This document shows, one piece after another, positions 1-10,600 of a DNA stretch of 64,000 nucleotides. Positions within the stretch are counted from its first letter, which is position 1, and each line of letters begins with the position of its first letter. The stretch covers positions 1-64,000 of the forward strand of contig JANFAH010000082.1 in NCBI GenBank assembly GCA_024663395.1, written 5' to 3'. The stretch comes from Pisolithus tinctorius. Its lineage: Eukaryota > Basidiomycota > Agaricomycetes > Boletales > Pisolithaceae. Below the pieces are notes generated by a model. It did not search any database, was not told the DNA's origin, and saw only the letters and a program-made list of their open reading frames with translations. Made by a program: the position numbers and the translations under genes.

Positions 1-858
1 GCTGCGGACGCTACTGACACTGCTGCAATGTACATGTTCTTACTCCTGTACCGTCAGCTCGTCTTCTCCGATGCCGGTGACTCATCAGTACCCCGGGATC
101 ACTCTCGAGTGAACGATGCGGAGTTGCTCAAGTTGAAACGCGAGATACGTGACATATCCTCCTCGCATCTCGGGCACTTCCTCAAATACGGCAACTCGGA
201 CGGTGCTTTTGGTAGTGGCGGCGGAGATTGTCCAGCTGACGACAAGTGGTGTAAGATTAAGCGGGACATCGTGTTGCAAGTGGCGCTGCGGGCCAAGGAA
301 TCCCGGGGCAATGCATCGAGCCAATCGGCTGCTTCGACTGTGGACGCCCCTTCCGCTCCGCATGCCTATGCACCGGATGAGCGGACGCTCAGACTTGCCG
401 AGGGGTGGTCTGATACTCACATCCGACCAAACTCGCCTCTGAGTACCATGCTCAAGAACAAGGTGCGCGACGCGGTGTTCAGCCAAGTGGTTGCATTGGC
501 ATTCCCTCCGAGCGAAGCAACAACGCTGGGGTCGGCCACCCAGGGGGCGCCGCCGCTCTGGTCGTCGTCGTCGTCATCGTCCAGTAGCTCTGCTGGGCTC
601 GCCTCCGGCATGGAACCTCTCGCTGACGAAATCCACTTGCTCGCAGAGCGGTTGGCACGGCTGGCGCAGATCCACCTCGGAGTTTATCTGCGGCTATACG
701 AGCAAGAAGACATTCTCTCTGGCACACACTCCACTGCAACGACAATACCCATGGTGCCTGATGAGTCGGAAGCTCCTTCCACTGTCCAGGCTTGCGCAGC
801 AGCACCGGCATCATTACCGACTTTCTCGTCTTCCTCTGTTCCGCATTCTACTTCGTAA
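1..858 (+). CDS. TCP11/Sok1-like protein, C-terminal part (5' end outside window)
   Basis: The frame is open from base 1 and stops with TAA at 856-858, so this is the 3' part (at least 285 residues) of a longer gene. No intron is needed. Visible are an acidic/basic helical stretch near the start (DAELLKLKREI), a low-complexity serine run encoded by TCG/TCA repeats near 558-590, and a helical C-terminal block (LAERLARLAQIHLGVYLRLY) followed by a Ser/Pro-rich tail. The helical blocks and the order of features resemble the C-terminal half of TCP11/Sok1 family proteins, which in fungi act around cAMP/PKA signalling. That family call is from memory and moderate. The following gene lies on the other strand and converges with it. 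Confidence 0.55.
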   Translation, partial: AADATDTAAMYMFLLLYRQLVFSDAGDSSVPRDHSRVNDAELLKLKREIRDISSSHLGHFLKYGNSDGAFGSGGGDCPADDKWCKIKRDIVLQVALRAKESRGNASSQSAASTVDAPSAPHAYAPDERTLRLAEGWSDTHIRPNSPLSTMLKNKVRDAVFSQVVALAFPPSEATTLGSATQGAPPLWSSSSSSSSSSAGLASGMEPLADEIHLLAERLARLAQIHLGVYLRLYEQEDILSGTHSTATTIPMVPDESEAPSTVQACAAAPASLPTFSSSSVPHSTS

Positions 859-1320
859 TTCCCATTCTTCATAGATCCACGGTTCCTACTCCTTATTCCC
901 TCGGCGACATACCCCCGAACCACTAAAGTACCCGATCAACACACGCCATCTTGATGCGATGAAAAGCAATTTCTTTTTTTTTCTTGCTTACACGTGCATT
1001 TTCCCTCCACTCCCCTGAAGGAAAGAGACAGAAACAGAGAATAAGTAGCAGTCAGATCCTAAAACAAAGTTACGATACAATCAATGGATAATGTTTTCCG
1101 CTTTTGACTCGTTTGAATGCCAATGCAAAGAAAAATAATCAGTCTAGAACATCGCAACGTGCGTTCGGATTTGGGTTCTGTCAGAATTGAGATACCTGCG
1201 ACAAGACTAACATGGTCCAGACCTGATAAGGTAGCACTACCCATCAAGCTAAAATGCAATGCACGTTCCCCTTATACGTGTACGTATGTATGTACACGGT
1301 CTAGCAGCCGTCGAGCCACC
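859..1320. other. convergent 3' intergenic region
   Basis: About 460 bases between two convergent stop codons. A T-rich run lies near 971-986. No coding signal or RNA gene was seen. It presumably holds both 3' UTRs and poly(A) sites. Confidence 0.5.
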
Positions 1321-3057
1321 TCAAGCCACTCTCCTACGCTTTGTACTACCCTTGTTCGTGGCGTCCGCCGACCCTGCTGAGCGTTTACGTCCTGGCGTGT
1401 TCCCACTAGCAATTGCACCCTGGCCGAACGCCCCTTTGGCAAATGGTCTAGATTTCTTCTCCTTTTGGCTGATCTTTTTTTGCTTTTTCTCAATAGCCTT
1501 CTTGACCGCTTGACTCCCACCGGAGGCAGCGATGGCGTCGTAGCGAGCTTTGTTTAGTAAATCTTTCCTCTCAGCTGTAAACAGGTTGTCATAAGTCGTG
1601 CCTCACTCACACGGGGAACGGGACTAATAATACAACTGCCCCCCGCCCCGAAAAGGAGAAGAGGAGACGCGACGACGCACATCGTTTCATGAACCACGCC
1701 CCTTTACCCTGTTCCCTCTTCTGCTTCTCAGCTTGCGCCACCTTCTGAAGCGCCTCCGTTTCCACTTTCTCCCTCGTATCCCGGTTGACAGCGCTCTCGG
1801 CTCGCTTCACGGCCAGCTCAAGTCGCTTGACCTCCTCTTCGCGGGCTGGGCGTAGGTCGCGAGGTGAGTTAGCTAGGAGCTTGCGTGCAGTTTTGTAATT
1901 CTCCCGGAGAGTCTTGAGCTCGTCGGTATGTAGTGCGGAAAGGAAGGAGTATTGTTTTCGGAATTTTTCTTCATCGTATTTACCAGTTACGTGCAGAAAG
2001 CGAGGGTCTCTTGGTTTCTAAACCAAGAAGATAAAAGATGAGGGGAAAAGATCCGGAAGGCTGGATCATGTTGCTCTCACTGGGGTATTATCTTCCACAA
2101 CCGTCCTACGCCGAGTGACCGGTCGCTTAGACGACACCTCCGTTGGTCTATACAAGGGGATCATCACCGCATGCCCTATACAAGGGGGGAGGGGACTTAC
2201 GCATGTTTGTGCGGTCGTTTAGCTAGTTCCTTTTTCTGTCTTTTGCGACTCTCCTCATTGCCCTTCTCTTTGGAAGTGCTCGGGAAGGGTGTACTGTCAT
2301 CGATATCGCTCTCCTCGCTTTCTGAAGTAGACACGGTAGAGTCTGAATCACTGAGTGCTTGAGCTTGGCCCAGTGAATGTTGTGCTTTGCGTAGTACTCC
2401 CAACGGAAACGTCGACAAATCTGATATTAAGAAAAAGAGAAATAGTAAAAATGGAAGAGATAAGTCGATCCCACAACGAAACTTACCGTCCTGGAGAGAC
2501 CGCTTGAAGATTGGCACAAACACATGTCAGTCTATCGATAACACCCCAAAAAAGCACTGCAGAACAGGCAAAAAGAAAAATACCATTTGCACATTCGCCT
2601 TAGCTTTATGGGTTCCTTCCGAGTCAGACTCTCCTCCAGAGATACTACCATCTATCATCTCATCATCGACCCATTGAGATATTCGTGGTGCGTCTGCATC
2701 AGCGATCTCCTCCTCCTCTTCTCCCTCTGACCCACTACTGCCGCTATCATCCTCACTGTCCCCTGGACCTGATGATGATGATGACGAGGACGTAGACTCG
2801 TCTGATTCATCATCTTCATTTCCAGAGGTATCGAACTCTTCCTCCTGACTTTCTTTACCATTGTGACCACCTAATACACCGCCATCCCTCTTCGATTCAA
2901 AAAAGTCCACAGCTTTTGGACGCGCTTGTTTCGTGTGTTGTGGGTTCCATGGAGAGCTTGATGACGCGGTCGGCCGTATAGGTGACGCGCTCACCGACGA
3001 TGCAGGTGTTTTCGACTTTGAAGATGCTCGATTCGACGGACGCGCTCGGCGCGGCAT
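1321..3057 (-). CDS. RRP36: rRNA-processing protein RRP36
   Basis: Six exons on the minus strand: 3057-2584, 2502-2487, 2420-2201, 2147-2081, 2017-1681, 1574-1321. They total 1368 nt (455 aa). The N-terminal third is disordered, with Ser/Glu/Asp runs. The RRP36 core follows: a block with SSKRPVTRRR, then KPRDPRF, a long charged helix, GAWFMKRSERKDLL, and the basic tail with KKAIEKKQKKISQKEKKSRP. RRP36 works in the 90S pre-ribosome (SSU processome) in early 18S rRNA processing in the nucleolus. The chosen start begins MPRRARPSNR, as is usual in mushrooms; an in-frame ATG 48 nt upstream (3105) is an alternative. The second exon is only 16 nt, and its acceptor follows a CTGAC branch-like site. 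The intron model rests on frame continuity with the family pattern. Confidence 0.88.
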
Positions 3058-3105
3058 ACTTGCTGGAGAATCGGGTACAAGTGCAGTATTACCAAATATG
3101 GTCAA

Positions 3106-3747
3106 TCAGCTGGCGCCGACGTCCATACCATTCCGGGTCGTTGAACGCATCTTAGACTAAAGCACCGCTATGCAGGACAGGAACCCACGCGAACGTTACT
3201 ACCCCAACTTGAGTCTGACTCTAATCTGATCACAATGCAAACCTACTAATAAGATTCGGAAGGGGTGACTACCTTGTGCTCCGTTCGGTGCTTTCCCTTT
3301 CAACACCGAGTGTTTCACACCCAGGGCCTCGAGTACAAAGGGTAACGTCAAAACAGAAGATGGCACTTTCATCTCCCCCCACCTTGAGACCATGTAGTGT
3401 CATGGAGACAGTGAAACCGAACCCGTTTGAGAGCGCTGGGAGCATGTTGCTCCCAAATCACTGCAGAGCGCAGCCAACTAGTAAGGGCACCAAAGGGGAA
3501 GCACTTCAGGTAAGTACTCCTACATACGTGCTCGGCTAGAGTGATCACAGGTTGGGCCTCATGAGCATACTGTTGTCAGCAACCGTTTAAGCATTAGCCC
3601 GGGATCATTAAGGCCATAGGTTAACTTAGAGCAAGTTTCTTCGGCAAGGGAGCATCGAAACTGCGAACGGGGTATTAAAGAGCTGCACCGAGTCGTCTTT
3701 CATTTGTAGGCTTCCCGAAAACTGAAGCTCTTGTATTGACCATCAGC
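3106..3747. other. intergenic, divergent promoters of RRP36 and secreted-protein copy 1
   Basis: About 640 bases with only short unconvincing frames. The right end carries the AAGGCCAT motif (3610-3617) and a TATTAAA box (3673-3679) listed separately. Confidence 0.45.
3610..3679 (+). promoter_or_regulatory. putative promoter of secreted-protein copy 1
   Basis: AAGGCCAT at 3610-3617 is followed by GGTTAACTTAG. A TATTAAA box at 3673-3679 lies 75 nt before the ATG. The same block (AAGGCCAT, one base, GGTTAACTT) recurs before copy 3, and AAGGCCAT alone recurs before copy 2. Confidence 0.4.
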
Positions 3748-4035
3748 ATGCATCTTTTCCCGCTTTCTCGTATACTCGCAGTCCTGGTAGCTGTCGTTGT
3801 CAGCAGTGCTATTAACCCAGACATCGATGCTGCCAATAATGTCTGCCTACCGTGTTTTTCATTGGGCACGACTTGCCTAGCGCCCGTGCCCAACCTTTGC
3901 TGCAGTGGTGTATGCAGGCAAACCCCAAGCGGTGTGCCTGGAATTGGGAAGTGTACAGTAAGTCTTCAGTGAGTAGTCCCCTCATCGTTCAGAGTTGACA
4001 AATAAAAACAGCAACAATGTATACCAATTGGATAA
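3748..4035 (+). pseudogene. small secreted cysteine-rich protein, copy 1 (second domain lost)
   Basis: Exon 1 (3748-3957) encodes a signal peptide (MHLFPLSRILAVLVAVVVSS) and one cysteine module with spacing C-x2-C-x6-C-x7-CC-x3-C-x11-C. A 54-bp intron (3958-4011; GTAAGT...AACAG) sits where copy 3 has one. Exon 2 starts like copy 3 (QQCIP) but then departs completely and stops at 4033-4035, giving 77 aa. The second cysteine module seen in copies 2 and 3 is missing. Homology to copy 3 runs through the promoter, exon 1, intron and about 15 nt of exon 2, then ends abruptly, which suggests a recombination or insertion breakpoint near 4026. It could still express a single-domain protein. No function is assigned. 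Confidence 0.7.
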
Positions 4036-4955
4036 GGGCAATCTCATGGCCTATGCTACAAGTTCATTTGCATTGGGGAACTCCGGCATTACCGGGGTGG
4101 ATGAAGCGAAGCTTCAAGATCTGTTGTGGTGTGCGAACATTACTAAACAAGAGCAGGATCCTGTGTGGTATTTGTGGCAGTCTAAGTACGTAAATCCAAG
4201 GGCACCAAGACTAAATTGGCTGTTGGAACTAACTGTTTCCAATTCACTCCGAATCATGAAACTACACCTTCGACGGATGGCTTGCATATTGATCCTACCT
4301 ATCCACTGAACTGCAAGGCTTTACTTTGTTTTCCAGTTTAGATAAGATGCAAGTCTCGGTATAGACGGTCAAAAGTATTTCTTCACGAACCCAAGAGTCA
4401 GCGACCTCCCCTAGCCTCTGGTGGTTCCATCACACAGCACCTTATATTTTAATGGAAGTTTTGTAAGTTAGAGACAAATATGTACATAGGTGTTCCCCGT
4501 GTGCTCACATGTGATCATAGGTCAGGCCGAATAACAGAATCCCATGTGGCACTGGATAAGCTTACTCGTCATTGTGCACGTTCCCCGCAATGTGCTGAGC
4601 TTTAACCCCTTTGATTTGTGACTAAATCGTAGCTTTTTCCAGAAGGTTGTATGTATGCTATCCCCATCTGTTGCTCCGGCATTGCAAGGCTCGAGTTCTT
4701 CTGGATAAAGTGGTCCAAAGTATGTACATATAACATACGAATGAGCGCTAGGCCGAGCGCCATTGTAAACCTTTTCTTGACGCCTGTGTATTCAGTCTAA
4801 GCTCAACTAGGCTTAACTGTAACGCTGTTATAGGCTCTGGCAGACCACCTGCAACATTATTAAAGGCCATGAGCCGAACATCCAAAGGTATAAAGCAGAC
4901 GGGGGAAATGTTTAACTCATACCCCAACGCCCATCCAACCTCTTCGTTATCCATT
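4036..4955. other. intergenic between secreted-protein copies 1 and 2
   Basis: About 920 bases. A 104-codon open frame at 3995-4309 overlaps the broken end of copy 1 but shows no family pattern and no signal peptide, so I do not call it. The right end carries AAGGCCAT (4863-4870) and TATAAA (4889-4894), the putative promoter of copy 2. Confidence 0.4.
4863..4894 (+). promoter_or_regulatory. putative promoter of secreted-protein copy 2
   Basis: AAGGCCAT at 4863-4870 and a TATAAA box at 4889-4894, 62 nt before the chosen ATG at 4956. The TATA-to-ATG spacing nearly equals that of copy 3 (61 nt), which supports the start choice. Confidence 0.4.
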
Positions 4956-5353
4956 ATGCGTCTTTCTCAGCTTGCTTTCCTCGTCATGCCTTTGGCTACT
5001 CTCGTGGTCGGTGGCACCGTCAGCCGAAATGCTGAGGGTCTCGGCGGCCCGACAAAGCGGCAGGTCTGCCCGTGTGCTTCCCAGAACAACGTCTGCGATG
5101 TGACCTTGCCCGACCTTTGCTGCTCTGGTGTATGCGCATCAGCCGCAAATTCTATTCTCTTGAATGCGGGAACGTGTTCCGTGAGTTGCGGGTTAAACAC
5201 GACGTCTTATGAAACTCAATGTGATATGTACAGTGTTATTCAACAGGCACTGCATGCACTTCGAACAACAACTGCTGCAGTGGTAGCTGCACTAGCACCA
5301 ATGGTGGTCCTTTCTTGTGTTTGGTGAGTCAGAAGGAACTCATTCATTGCTGA
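4956..5353 (+). CDS. small secreted protein with two cystine-knot-like modules, copy 2
   Basis: Exon 1 4956-5180, intron 5181-5233 (GTGAGT...TACAG), exon 2 5234-5353, giving 114 aa, the same length as copy 3. The N-terminus is a signal peptide (MRLSQLAFLVMPLATLVVGG) followed by a KR site. Module 1 is C-x6-C-x7-CC-x3-C-x13-C with an extra leading Cys. Module 2 is C-x6-C-x5-CC-x3-C-x9-C. The single intron falls exactly between the modules. An in-frame ATG at 4869 exists but would bury the signal peptide. A second short intron (5324-5367) is possible and would move the stop to 5383-5385. The cysteine order C-C-CC-C-C fits inhibitor-cystine-knot (knottin) folds. The role, whether effector, antimicrobial or other, is unknown. 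Confidence 0.75.
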
Positions 5354-5385
5354 ACCTTCTGAATTAGCTGGACAGTAATTCCTAA

Positions 5386-6208
5386 CACCAAGATTCATCT
5401 TGGAGCAAAGGAATTTAATGGCGGTCATGGTTACGGTGTTCACGAGCATGTAGCTTTGCTTGTTACGTTGTTTGGCCTGTCGGTTATTGCAGTGGAGGTG
5501 AATAGTATTGGTAAATCATGAAATCAAAGTTGATCATCGGCTACGGTGGAGGTCATTGAGAAAGAAATCTCTTTACGACGACTCAGCAGTGGTACCTATT
5601 GCTAAGTCAGTAAGTTACATCCTGCTTGGAGCGTGTCCGTTATATGCAGTACTTGTCGTGTTCACGCAACGAAAGGAAGAAAATTGGCCTCCGTAACGAC
5701 TCACTGGATTGCTGAAGTATCTTTGAAGTTGTACTATCATTTAACAGGCCAAGTTGCGAAAGTTTTCGGTCATCCTCAAATATCGTTTGATGTATTCATT
5801 TTTTTGCTTCCGGCTTAAGACAGGTAGATTGAGCGTTCGTTTGAGTACTTAGGTTTCGGGCAAGGCTGTCGGTTAACTTGGGAGCTTTCGAATCGGTAAC
5901 CTCGACTTTGCCCAGCCAAATGTTCTAAATATTGAAAAACTCAGCAAGTGCATAGCGCACCCTTTTTGCTGATGCCAAAATCGTATTCTAGAAGGTGTCC
6001 ATGAGCGCTCATCGAAAAGTTAAAAATGTACGTACTTTTTGAGCGTTTAGTTTTCACCGATCTGGTCTAAAGGCCATCGGTTAACTTTAGTTTGAAATGT
6101 ACGCGCCGGGTGACTGTGACAGCCCGCGAACCGAGGAATGGATAGAGTATAAGAAGTGTACTTCCTTTGTATGATAGGCTTTCGAAAGGTTTCAGCCTGT
6201 CTCTCAGC
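5386..6208. other. intergenic between secreted-protein copies 2 and 3
   Basis: About 820 bases without a convincing gene. A decayed version of the upstream motif (CAAGGCTGTCGGTTAACTT) occurs at 5861-5879. The intact one precedes copy 3 at 6070-6092. Confidence 0.4.
6070..6153 (+). promoter_or_regulatory. putative promoter of secreted-protein copy 3
   Basis: AAGGCCAT at 6070-6077 followed by CGGTTAACTTTAG, then a TATAAG box at 6148-6153, 61 nt before the ATG at 6209. Confidence 0.4.
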
Positions 6209-6611
6209 ATGCGCGTTCCTTTCCTTTCTGCCACACTTGCAGCCCTGGTGACTATCGCAGTCGGAAGTGCTGTCACCCCAGACATTCACGCTCTCCGTAA
6301 CGTGGAGGGACAGGCACCCGTTCAAGTTTGCCTACCGTGTCTTGCGTTGGGCACGACTTGCCTGACGGCCGTGCCCAGCCTCTGCTGCAGTGGCGCTTGC
6401 ACGCAAACGTCGAGTGATGTTCCGGAAGTCGGGACGTGTACAGTAAGTCGTCACCAAGCACTTATCCTCTTCGTCGTTCGCAGCTGATAAATAAAAACAG
6501 CAACAATGCATACCAACAGACTCTCCATGTGAAATCACTGACCCTGGACAGTGCTGCAGTGACACCTGTGGGGTAAACAGCTCTTTAGGCAGCGGGTACT
6601 ATTGCTATTGA
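6209..6611 (+). CDS. small secreted protein with two cystine-knot-like modules, copy 3
   Basis: Exon 1 6209-6442, intron 6443-6500 (58 bp), exon 2 6501-6611, giving 114 aa. The signal peptide is MRVPFLSATLAALVTIAVGS. Module 1 is C-x2-C-x6-C-x7-CC-x3-C-x11-C. Module 2 starts at QQC and runs C-x6-C-x8-CC-x3-C-x11-C, ending YYCY. The two modules have nearly the same cysteine spacing, so the protein looks like an internal duplication with the intron as its boundary. Thirteen cysteines in a mature chain of about 90 residues and no other motif point to an extracellular disulfide-rich protein. It is not a hydrophobin, because the eight-cysteine hydrophobin spacing is absent. Function unknown. Confidence 0.8.
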
Positions 6612-7082
6612 GCTCAAGTAATAACGGGTCGACGATGCAAACCCAAATGCTAGTCGTTGATGAACTCAGTGCTGGAGTACGACATTCACCTCAGATTACA
6701 TGTCTGTTATTATGGCCGTTGAGATTATGGTTGTCTGTTTCGACAAATGGTTTATAGTTGTTTTGGCTAGTTTGCCGGTGCCAACTGGCATTAAGACCGG
6801 CTATCAGGACCCAGGCAAGTTGTGGTACATCATTCAACAGCTAGAGTATTGTACAGTGATTACAGTAACTGAGGGTCGTAGTAGTAGGATGGTCCGGGAT
6901 CCTAGTCCATATACGTACAGCAGAATGCGAAAGGGGGTTACAAGTCCATTGCTAAATGTTATGGATGCATTGCATTTGTCGTCCTAGTGTATGAAACCAA
7001 GTCCTGAGTGGTAAACGAAACAGAAGTCCATCATTGTTCATGAAATCGTTCAGAGAGGTAAAGTTGCAAGGACGTGATGGGA
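6612..7082. other. intergenic
   Basis: About 470 bases between a plus-strand and a minus-strand 3' end. The 6700-6987 open frame has no recognisable pattern. Nothing else seen. Confidence 0.4.
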
Positions 7083-7635
7083 TCACGCTATGATGGTGAA
7101 GTTCTGGCTAAAGTTACCAGAATCACCAAACACTGCAATGCACAGTTCAGTATACATAGCAACTGGAAAGACTCGAGTATGTAGGAACTTACAGACAATG
7201 GCATAAATGCCAGTCGGCACGTCTGGTACTGTGACCATCACACTCCCATCGAGAATATTGAAATCATTGGCCAACAAGTAGTCTGGGGCACCTTCAGATG
7301 GAATTCACTTAGTCAAATTGGGAGAAAACACACCAAAATCGATGAGGTTGTTCACGACGAGATAAATCTGTCCCTCTGAATTTGTGATTTGTGCAGGGGC
7401 GTTACTCGTGTCCCTAGGAATCGTGTCAGTGATGTCGCTCGATTGCACCATCGATGAAGTAAAAGTTTTACCAGACGACCTCTGCTTGTTGTCCAACGTA
7501 CCAGACGGTCTCCTGGTGAGGATCGAGGACCGGCGGGACAAAAACATCTCGTTTCTGGACAGGCACGGACATCGCCAGTGCAAGGAGGGACATGAGAGCG
7601 AAGAATGAGGACATGAGAGACTTCGTGAACATCAT
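7083..7635 (-). CDS. secreted Kre9/Knh1-like Ig-fold protein 1
   Basis: Four exons (7635-7472, 7413-7334, 7291-7193, 7132-7083; 130 aa). Introns are 58, 42 and 60 bp. The N-terminus is a signal peptide (MMFTKSLMSSFFALMSLLAL) followed by a KR processing site. The mature part has the common fungal pattern VPPVLDP...TVWYVGQ...VVW|DTSNAPAQITN...GQIYL..., then FNILDGSVMVTVP and the closing IVLFGDSGNFSQNFTI. This is the single beta-sandwich of the Kre9/Knh1-like N-terminal family (PF10342), found in cell-wall and GPI-anchored Ser/Thr-rich proteins. No Ser/Thr-rich tail or GPI signal follows here, so it is probably a small secreted wall-associated protein. A TATA-like stretch lies near 7744-7757. 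Start choice: tandem ATGs, the first used. Confidence 0.8.
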
Positions 7636-10600
7636 CTTGGGAGGGTAGTAAGTAAAGGATGTGGAGGTGTTCGAGAGAGAGGTGTCTCACAGCTGTGGTG
7701 TGGTCCGCCCAGGTATTTGTAGGCCAGAGAGAGGGTGGACAGTATATTAATTATAAAGTGTAACGTGTACGATGATAGCCGGATCCGACCCTTCCGCATG
7801 ACCACACTGCCTTTGCTCCCGTGTTCCGGCTAACGATGTCATATATAGACATGCCTTCCTGTTGCTTCTAGACTCAATCCAGACGTGTGCCAGCGTCCAC
7901 ACTTGACATGACCCAATGGGCAGTGGCAGCAGCACTGGCTAGTGCATGTGTGACGCTTCAACTCCACAGCTTCTGATAGCCCCAGAACATGAATTGCATA
8001 GCAAGTGCTTACGCATGTGACAAACCTTTGCCAGTCAGGCAGGGTCCAAGTTGACTCATCAAAAAACCGTAGTCAGTATTATACCAATACCATCCTCATG
8101 GTAAGTGATGGTAAGTGACAGACTACAGTAGGCGCGCGGTTGGACTAGGGTCCGCCTCTGCAGCGGTTGAGGCAATAGTATATCGTCACTGGACTCACTT
8201 GTAGCAGCCACTGTCTCCAGGAGCCGATTGTTGTAGCGAAAGCAGTCGTTGAAAGGGGAAAGAAGTTTTCGAGATCTTTGTCGTTTCAATTTCGTGGGTC
8301 GAGTGACTTGCACGAGAGGACCAGTGATGACATAGCCAGTCCCCTGATCTGTGCTACAGCCTCTGCCACTGACGGAAACTCGTGACAGGCCGACTTCATT
8401 TCAGTTAGTGCGGATGTTAGGCTGTATCGATCAAACACGCCGCAGGCTGGTCGAACTCAAGGTCGGCCTTGCTATTACACGAGCGTAGGTGTGTCCTAAG
8501 CGTACTATGCAAACTGGAAATCCTCGCAACAGGAGTGGTCGGAGAGTTCATACTCCCAAGTGTCCAAGCCTCCGTGAGGTCAACTTTTCGAGCGGGTATG
8601 ATTGCACCTGGGTGCTCGTAGGCCTTGAGACTTTCAAAACTGGTTCGTCTAAACATGTCTGATCAGGACGGGGACCAGTGTTTGCGGGCCCGCTGATCAA
8701 AGACCGGAGGCAATGAATCAGCACAAACATAGATATAAGCAGGGAAGTACGACGTCATCGCGAGAACGATGTCCAGGCTTTGTTCCGACGCCACTGTATG
8801 TGCGTGGCACTATTTCCGTTTCGTTCGCCATCAAGTTGTTGGGACATTTGATTCGGGTAGGACAGGATATGGGTATTGGTATTGATCCTAAGGATAGGAA
8901 TGAGGGTCATGATGTGTTCAGAAAAATGTCCGATAAACCGACGAGGCATAGCTTTGGCGGACTCCATCATGTATGAGTGTATCTGACCGTGTGTATGGAT
9001 GTTGCTGCAGCGTGATTAATATGGATGTACGCGGCGGAAGTAAAGCGATGAAACGAGAGTACAAGACGAGCCATTTGTGGGACGGAAACAGAGCTCTACT
9101 GCCGGGGGTGGTGCTTATCAATGACTTGAGGCGTGTAAATTCACCTTGAGGTACGATCGCTTTCTTTGTCTTCTTTCCTTCCCTTTATATTGGAGGGTCA
9201 GCTTCTGAGGGAGGTGACGACAAACGCAGGACCGGAGCGATTCCATGGCTGGTGCATATAATCAAACAAGAACTAAGGGTTTTCAGGAACCGATTAGGAT
9301 GTAGAAAGTGTGTCAATGCCATTCGTACCAGATGTCTAGTCGTCCGGCGACGCAGTGGAACACGCAGATCCCTGAAGACCCGCTAGGATGATATGGAGCA
9401 TAGCTTGCGTACATCCACAGGCGACAGATGAACCTCGTTGTAGTGAGCTGCCCAGTATACAGTCTTCCGGCGTATGGGACACTCAAGCGCGAATGTCCGT
9501 CGTGACTGCCGAATGTAGAGTTCTGGTCCTGTTAAGAACGACGGAACGACGGTTTTTCAGAGCGATTTTAGGTCAATTGTCTCATTAGATTAATCAGGTC
9601 TTCACGCACCTACTACTCCCGATCCAGTCAATGGATACAAGAACGAAACCAAAAAGGATCTCCGGGACACCAACATGTGTTATCTAAGAAAGTGAAAAAG
9701 GAAAACTGTTTGGTATCTGTCGCGATACAGCAGCTCGCTGGAGTGATGAAGGCAGCTGCGCTGGGACAACACGCGAGAAAAACAATCTCCTAGATTCGTC
9801 ACCCTGGTGTCCCTTTGCACGGGCAGTATGTGATCTACCGTGGGTCGCAGTTTGCCCGGTCAGGAGTGTGCAACGGAAGCATCTCAAGATGGACGAACTC
9901 GACTTGGAAGACGTCTAGAGGTGCCCCGGATACGCGGAATTCATCGCATGTACTCAAGAGGTGTGAATGTTATCTCCTGATCCACCCATTGTGAAGGAAA
10001 ATGGCCCATTACAAGCTGCGAGCCACTGCGAGTGCCCGTAGACGGAGGAGTTAACTGCATCCTCGCCATCAGTAGGACTTCGATTCTTCTCATTGACGGT
10101 TGTCTAGGTCCCCGCGGTCACAGCTCATCACCTGTGTTGATGAATCCGAGTCATCAAGATTCAGCTCGTGCATAAACGTACGTCAAGACATAGGCATAGG
10201 GGGAATCATAACAAGAATATGTCCCCAGGACCGGTTTGACCACATGTAGCATCAAGGTTGCTGCTGTTGATAGAAGGATGAAGTATTAGCGTGCTTGTAA
10301 GACACGGGGGCCACAGGACTGCTAATCGTGCATGTGTGCGGGTGCTTAAGTTCAATGGAATTGTCGTTGCGAAAGGTCCGCGTCTAGAACTCTCCAATGG
10401 GAGGATGTCAGTGTATATACCAAGGTTCTGCGCACACAGCCTGCGACTCTCTCCACCTCAATATCTCCTAGATCCCTCGCCTGGAAAGCAATGGATGTCT
10501 GTTTTGGTGACTGCACGCACGATCAACGCGCGTGTCTTGAAATTAGAATCAACAGAAAGACCCAGGGTATTTCCCAGTGTTCCTTTGTCAGTAATGAATG

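Noticed and set aside
3748..6611. Hydrophobin assignment for the cysteine-rich secreted genes
   Set aside because: The eight-cysteine hydrophobin spacing with two separate CC pairs per single fold is absent; the spacing repeats as two six-cysteine modules instead.
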